From Paenarthrobacter sp. GOM3 (lineage in GTDB: Bacteria; Actinomycetota; Actinomycetes; Actinomycetales; Micrococcaceae): a stretch of 64,000 nucleotides of DNA. The notes below the pieces were generated by a model. It had not been told where the DNA came from, did no database searches, and worked only from the letters and a program-made list of their open reading frames with translations. Position numbers and translations under genes: made by a program. Positions 59,790 to 64,000 of this stretch are shown one piece after another. The stretch is from positions 992,001 to 1,056,000 of the forward strand of contig NZ_CP136562.1 of assembly GCF_018215265.2 (NCBI RefSeq), given 5' to 3'. How positions within the stretch are numbered: position 1 is the first letter of the stretch; each line of letters starts with the position of its first letter.

Positions 59790-60803
59790 GTGACAAAGAC
59801 TCTCCGCGTTGCCGTCATCGGCGCAGGCCGCATGGGTGCGGACCACATCAAGCGCCTCAGCACCCGCATCCACGGCGCTGAAGTGGCCGCCGTCGTCGAC
59901 GTTGACCTCGCCAGGGCCCAGGCCGCCATCGAGGGTATCGACGGCGCCGTGGCACTGGCCAGCGCAGACGAGGCGCTCAACAATGGCGACGTGAATGCCG
60001 TGTTGATCGCCACTCCGGGCTTCCTCCACGAGGAAATCCTGTACAAGGCACTGGAGAAGGATTTCCCGATCCTGTGCGAGAAGCCGCTGACCCCCGACGC
60101 CGAAAGCGCCTGGAAAGTTGTCCAGGCTGAGCAGGCTCTGGGCCACAAACGCATCCAGGTGGGCTTCATGCGCCGCTTCGACGCCGAGTACTCGGCACTG
60201 GGCGCCATCATCCGCAACAGCGAGCTGGGTGAGTTGTTGATGCTGCACCACCAGCACCGCAACCCAAGCACGCCTGAAGGCTTCACCAACGAGATGCTGA
60301 TCAACGACTCCGTCGTGCATGAGTTCGACGCCATCCGCTACTTCACGGGTGAGGAAATCACCTCCGTCCAGGTCCGCTTGGGCAAACCAACCCGCAGCGC
60401 ACCCAACGGCCAGCACGACCCGCAGCACGTGCTGCTCGAAACCGAATCCGGTGTGCTGGCCGACGTCGAAATCTACGTCAACGCCAAGTTCGGCTACCAG
60501 GTGGCCACGCAGGCGTCCTTCGAGGATGGCATCGTCAGCATTGGCGGGGACAACGGCCCCTACGTCCAGGCAGCCGGCAAGTGGGGCGGAAACGTCACCC
60601 CCGGTTTCGAGGAACGTTTCGGAGCCGCGTACGACGTCGAGGTGCAGGCTTGGGCGGACGCCGCCCTCCGCGGCGAAATCGGAGGACCTACCGCTTGGGA
60701 CGGCTATGCCACGGCAGCATGCTGCGAGGCCGGTGTCGAAGCGCAGAAGTCGGGCGAAAAGGTCAAGGTCCAGTTGAACACCAAGCCGGACCTGTACAAG
60801 TAG
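59790..60803 (+). CDS. iolG: Inositol 2-dehydrogenase
   Basis: 337 residues from a GTG at 59790, GAAGGA upstream. Rossmann motif VAVIGAGRMGADH, the catalytic-lysine block CEKPLT and the C-terminal domain with QVGFMRRFDAEY and the family VVHEFDAIRYF block. It oxidises myo-inositol to 2-keto-myo-inositol with NAD+. Confidence 0.92.
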   Translation: MTKTLRVAVIGAGRMGADHIKRLSTRIHGAEVAAVVDVDLARAQAAIEGIDGAVALASADEALNNGDVNAVLIATPGFLHEEILYKALEKDFPILCEKPLTPDAESAWKVVQAEQALGHKRIQVGFMRRFDAEYSALGAIIRNSELGELLMLHHQHRNPSTPEGFTNEMLINDSVVHEFDAIRYFTGEEITSVQVRLGKPTRSAPNGQHDPQHVLLETESGVLADVEIYVNAKFGYQVATQASFEDGIVSIGGDNGPYVQAAGKWGGNVTPGFEERFGAAYDVEVQAWADAALRGEIGGPTAWDGYATAACCEAGVEAQKSGEKVKVQLNTKPDLYK

Positions 60804-60813
60804 GGGACTGAGC

Positions 60814-61686
60814 ATGAAAATCGCCCTTGACCCCACACCGTTCCACCACAGCCATGGCCTGCTCGAATTCCCCCGGGTAGCGGCAGACCTTGGTTACAAA
60901 TACCTGCAGATGACCCCGCATGCGGACCTCATCCCGTTCTACAACCACCCCAAGGCCGACGACGAGCTGGTAGGCAAGCTGAAAGCTGCGTGCAAGGATG
61001 CCGGCGTCGAGATCGCCTCTGTCCTGCCCGTCCTCCGCTGGTCCGGCCCGGATGAGGACGCACGCGAGGCCGCCGTCCGCTACTGGAAGCGGGCTATCCA
61101 GATCGCAGTGGACCTCGGCGTCCAGACCATGAACACGGAGTTCAGCGGCCGCCCGGAGAAGGCAGAAGAGTCCGAGCGCGCGTTCTACCGTTCCATGGAG
61201 GAACTGCTGCCGATCATCGAGCGCGAGGGCATGGACGTCCTGATCGATCCGCACCCGGACGACTTCGTGGAAGACGGACTGGCTGCTTTGCGGGTTATCC
61301 GTGGGGTCAACTCGCCAAACATCGGCATGGTCTACGTTGCCTCCCACAGCTTCCACATGGGCAACAAGCCCCTGGAGATCATGCGGGCTGCCGGCGACAA
61401 GCTGCGGCTGGTGCACGTATCCGACACCATGGACCACCATGCCTCCCATGGCTTGCGGTACATCACCAATCCGCCGGGTAACGCCGTCCGCGTCCACCAG
61501 CACCTGAAGATTGGCGACGGCGACGTGAACTGGGACGAGTTCTTTGGCGGGCTGAAGGAGATCGGCTTCCTGGACAAGGCGAACACCGTCATGGTTTCTT
61601 CCGTGTTCGCGGAGGACGAGAATGCCGAGGACGTCTCCCGGTACCAGCTCAAGACAATGGTCGACTACGTCGCCCGGACAAAATGA
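60814..61686 (+). CDS. IolH-like sugar-phosphate isomerase/epimerase
   Basis: 290 residues; ATG at 60814, GGGGACTGAGC upstream. AP-endonuclease-2-type TIM barrel: [23 protein letters not shown]-like block (actual VLPVLRWSG), [25 protein letters not shown] and [18 protein letters not shown] with His/Asp/Glu metal ligands. It matches the IolH type found in inositol clusters, whose step may be isomerisation of an inosose or related sugar. It overlaps iolT by ATGA. Confidence 0.82.
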   Translation: MKIALDPTPFHHSHGLLEFPRVAADLGYKYLQMTPHADLIPFYNHPKADDELVGKLKAACKDAGVEIASVLPVLRWSGPDEDAREAAVRYWKRAIQIAVDLGVQTMNTEFSGRPEKAEESERAFYRSMEELLPIIEREGMDVLIDPHPDDFVEDGLAALRVIRGVNSPNIGMVYVASHSFHMGNKPLEIMRAAGDKLRLVHVSDTMDHHASHGLRYITNPPGNAVRVHQHLKIGDGDVNWDEFFGGLKEIGFLDKANTVMVSSVFAEDENAEDVSRYQLKTMVDYVARTK

Positions 61687-63098
61687 CGGTTGGTTCGCTC
61701 CCCGTAACCGCAGGGAAAACCGGCAAGCCGGCCAACCCCAGGAAATTCCTTCGCAAGGTGGCGCTGTTCTCCACGTTCGGCGGCCTGCTGTTCGGTTATG
61801 ACACCGGCGTGATCAACGGTGCCTTGCCGTTCATGCAGAAAGACCTGGGCCTGACTCCGTTGACCGAGGGCCTCGTCACGTCGATGTTGCTCTTCGGCGC
61901 GTCGTTCGGTGCCATCAGCGCCGGACGTTTGTCCGACCGCTTCGGCCGCCGCAGGACCATCATGGGCCTGGCCGTCATCTTCGCCGTGGCCACAGTCGCC
62001 TGCTCCCTTGCACCAACCACGGAGCTGCTGGTGCTGGCCCGCACTGTCCTGGGTCTCGCCGTCGGCGGTGCCTCGGTGATCGTCCCGGTGTACCTGGCTG
62101 AAATGTCGCCTGCCGCGCAGCGCGGCAGGATCGTCACCCAAAACGAACTCATGATTGTGACGGGCCAGTTCCTGGCTTTCACGTTCAACGCGGTGCTCGG
62201 GAACCTGTTCCCTGAATCCATGCACGTGTGGCGTTGGATGCTGGTCATTGCCACACTTCCCGCCGTCATTCTGTGGATCGGCATGCTCATACTGCCTGAG
62301 AGTCCCCGCTGGTTGGCGTCGTCGGGCCGGTTCGGCGAGGTGATGGACGTCCTGCGGCAGACCCGCGCCGCCGGTGACGTTTCGGCGGAGTTCGACGACG
62401 TTCGCCGCGCCGCGCGCGAGGATTACCAGTCCAGGATGGGCACCTTCAAGGATCTCACCGTGCCGTGGATACGGAAGATCTTCGTGGTGGGACTGGGCCT
62501 TGCCATCATCAACCAGATCAGCGGCGTCAACGCCATCATGTACTACGGCACGTCCATCCTGTCGTCCTCCGGTTTCGGCGACCAGGGCGCGCTCCTGGCA
62601 AACGTGGTCAACGGTGTGACTTCCGTGGTGGCTGTGATCGTGGGTATGTCGTTGATGACCAGGCTTCCCCGGAAGGCGATGCTCATTGCCGGGCTGTCCG
62701 GTACCGCGGTGTCGCTCACAGCCATTTCGATCATCTCCGTCGCGGTTCCGGAGGGAACCCTGCGTGGCTACCTTGTGCTGCTGTTCATGGTGACCTTCCT
62801 GGCCTCCATGCAGTCGTGCATTGGTACGGTCACCTGGTTGACCCTGGCAGAGATCTTCCCGCTGCACGTGCGCGGGGTGGGAATGGGTATCTGCGTCTTC
62901 GTGCTCTGGATGTTCAACTTCCTGGTGGGCTTCTTCTTCCCGCAAATGGTCGCCTGGATGGGCGTCTCGGCAACGTTCCTGGTGTTCGTTGCGCTCCAAC
63001 TGGTGGCCATCGGCTGGGTGAAACGCTCCATGCCCGAAACCAAGGGGAAGAGCCTTGAGGAACTGGAAGAGTTCTTCAAAGCCGGTGCACGACCGTAG
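61683..63098 (+). CDS. iolT: Inositol/sugar:H+ symporter, MFS sugar-porter family
   Basis: 471 residues with 12 TM segments; the ATG overlaps the previous stop as ATGA. Sugar-porter signatures: [61 protein letters not shown], and [12 protein letters not shown] near the C-terminus. Position and similarity to IolT1-type transporters make myo-inositol the likely substrate. Last gene of the plus-strand operon, closed by a bidirectional terminator. Confidence 0.9.
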   Translation: MTVGSLPVTAGKTGKPANPRKFLRKVALFSTFGGLLFGYDTGVINGALPFMQKDLGLTPLTEGLVTSMLLFGASFGAISAGRLSDRFGRRRTIMGLAVIFAVATVACSLAPTTELLVLARTVLGLAVGGASVIVPVYLAEMSPAAQRGRIVTQNELMIVTGQFLAFTFNAVLGNLFPESMHVWRWMLVIATLPAVILWIGMLILPESPRWLASSGRFGEVMDVLRQTRAAGDVSAEFDDVRRAAREDYQSRMGTFKDLTVPWIRKIFVVGLGLAIINQISGVNAIMYYGTSILSSSGFGDQGALLANVVNGVTSVVAVIVGMSLMTRLPRKAMLIAGLSGTAVSLTAISIISVAVPEGTLRGYLVLLFMVTFLASMQSCIGTVTWLTLAEIFPLHVRGVGMGICVFVLWMFNFLVGFFFPQMVAWMGVSATFLVFVALQLVAIGWVKRSMPETKGKSLEELEEFFKAGARP

Positions 63099-63119
63099 CG
63101 CAAGGCTTCACAAGCACAT

Positions 63120-63156
63120 AGCGAAGGCCGCCTGGAGCATCCAGGCGGCCTTCGCT
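63120..63156. terminator. Bidirectional terminator between iolT and iolB
   Basis: Perfect 16-bp stem AGCGAAGGCCGCCTGG (63120-63135) / CCAGGCGGCCTTCGCT (63141-63156) with the 5-nt loop AGCAT, 21 bases after the iolT stop and 8 bases from the iolB stop. Confidence 0.9.
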
Positions 63157-63163
63157 GTGTGGG

Positions 63164-64000
63164 TTACGCTCCGAACGGGAGCCGCGGATCGGTGTCCTGG
63201 CCTTCCCACGTTTGGCGGATCCAGCCGTGGTGGGGGTCGTCGCTGATGAGCCAGTCACGCACGCGGCCGGGGCCGGCCATGACGTTAAGGTAATACAGGT
63301 CGTAGCCGGGGGCAGCCATGGCCGGTCCGTGCCAACCGTAGGGGACCAGCACGACGTCGCCGGTACGCACCTCGGCTGAAACGTCGATGGGACGCTCGTC
63401 GGAGGCGTAGACGCGGGCGTACCCGATCGGATCCGTGTCCTCCGGCGCAGGGGAGCCCTGGGCGACGCGGGTCTCGAAGTAGTAGATCTCCTCGAGGCTG
63501 GTCTCGCCGTCCTTCTCCTCATCGTGTTTGTGGGGAGGGTAGGAGGACCAGTTACCGGAAGGGGTGATCACCTCGCACACGATGAACCGGTCGGCTTCCA
63601 GCGCAGCCGGCGTGCCGAAGTTGTGGACCTGGCGGGAGCAGTTGCCTGCTCCGCGGAGCTCTACCGGGGTTTCATCGGCCGTGATCAGGCGGGTGGGATA
63701 CCCAGCCTTGGCGGGTGCCGTCGCAATGGCCACCCGGCCGCCGTCGTTCGAGCTGATGGTGACGGCCTTCTCGATCCCCGTGTACAGCACGTCGCTTGGC
63801 CCGTGGAAAACTGACTGCCGCCCCGCGAGGGTGTACCCGCCGTCGTCGACCGTTACGGTGAAGGAACCGCTCAGCGGCACCACGATGCGCTCCTCCGGAG
63901 CTGCGGGAAGCTCGACGGCGGCACCTGCGGCGAGCGTCGCGACCTTCAGTCCCGTGTGGGCCCAGCCGTCTACGGCCAGGGTGGAATCGGAGGTTCCCAG
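63164..64000 (-). CDS. iolB: 5-deoxy-glucuronate isomerase (N-terminus cut by window edge)
   Basis: The frame is open from the TAA at 63164-63166 to the window end, 278 residues; the start lies a few residues beyond 64000. Internal GTG/ATG starts are not needed because the sequence upstream of 63883 (VAGAAVELP-like, actual LAAGAAVELPAAPEERIVVPL) is clearly part of the protein. The two cupin domains include VHNFGTPAALEADRFIVCEVITPSGNWSSYPPHKHDE (positions about 63520-63640; His ligands in PPHKHDE) and LVPYGWHGPAMAAPG. It converts 5-deoxy-glucuronate to 5-dehydro-2-deoxygluconate. It is convergent to the rest of the cluster, so it has a separate promoter. Confidence 0.92.
   Translation of the reverse strand: MGTSDSTLAVDGWAHTGLKVATLAAGAAVELPAAPEERIVVPLSGSFTVTVDDGGYTLAGRQSVFHGPSDVLYTGIEKAVTISSNDGGRVAIATAPAKAGYPTRLITADETPVELRGAGNCSRQVHNFGTPAALEADRFIVCEVITPSGNWSSYPPHKHDEEKDGETSLEEIYYFETRVAQGSPAPEDTDPIGYARVYASDERPIDVSAEVRTGDVVLVPYGWHGPAMAAPGYDLYYLNVMAGPGRVRDWLISDDPHHGWIRQTWEGQDTDPRLPFGA

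Overview
The window looks like chromosomal DNA from a high-GC Gram-positive actinobacterium, most likely a member of the Micrococcaceae (Arthrobacter/Paenarthrobacter type). The reasons are very high GC, frequent GTG/TTG starts, several leaderless genes with a TANNNT -10 box 6-7 nt before the start codon, a DUF3027 protein beside a cold-shock protein, an XPB-type helicase, full-length DtxR/IdeR, c-di-AMP riboswitches ahead of secreted cell-wall hydrolases, and an inositol operon with the corynebacterial Cgl0159-type aldolase. No rRNA or species marker is present, so the genus is inference. No phage, transposase, integrase or CRISPR array was seen.

Layout. 0-11.6 kb: end of an ArgP-like LysR regulator, a membrane-fused multicopper oxidase with a small membrane partner, an XPB helicase with a helicase-associated protein, cold-shock protein, DUF3027, an MFS exporter and serC. 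11.7-16.5 kb: DtxR/IdeR, then three secreted cell-wall hydrolases. The first two have their own ydaO-type (c-di-AMP) riboswitches. An HNH endonuclease follows. 16.6-22.1 kb: molybdenum cofactor genes (MobA-DUF6457 fusion, moeA) followed by a YdeP-type molybdo-oxidoreductase and fdhD. 22.2-27.5 kb: a GH38 alpha-mannosidase facing a polar amino-acid ABC transporter. 27.8-33 kb: a regulator/7-TM membrane pair divergent from an ABC-F gene plus ABC exporter; the ABC-F leader carries a short uORF and an intrinsic terminator. 33-36.9 kb: Nudix and DUF6314 genes, tRNA-Arg(CCT), a DUF998 protein, a striking intergenic repeat array, and an IMPase divergent from a membrane protein.

37.0-46.9 kb is the most unusual stretch. 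It holds a secreted tail-anchored surface protein, a 60-residue protein with an LAVTG-TM-basic tail, a processive GT2 glycosyltransferase, an exosortase-like transpeptidase (Cys93/Arg138/His159), a lipoprotein with septum-formation-like repeats and a polytopic membrane protein. Facing these are a histidine kinase, a six-TM protein and a response regulator lacking its phospho-acceptor Asp, with a second, canonical LuxR-type regulator divergent from the kinase. It reads as an actinobacterial exosortase/surface-glycan locus beside a signalling module.

47-52.6 kb: PcrA helicase, a lipoprotein and sucCD. 52.7-64 kb: the myo-inositol catabolic cluster (tautomerase, iolC, aldolase, iolD, iolA, iolE, iolG, isomerase, iolT, with iolB convergent and cut by the window edge). 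Two near-identical operator-like sites precede the tautomerase and iolC. Taken together, inositol is imported, oxidised and dehydrated, opened by IolD, isomerised by IolB, phosphorylated by IolC, cleaved by the aldolase and finished by IolA to acyl-CoA.

All family names come from reading motifs; no database search was run.
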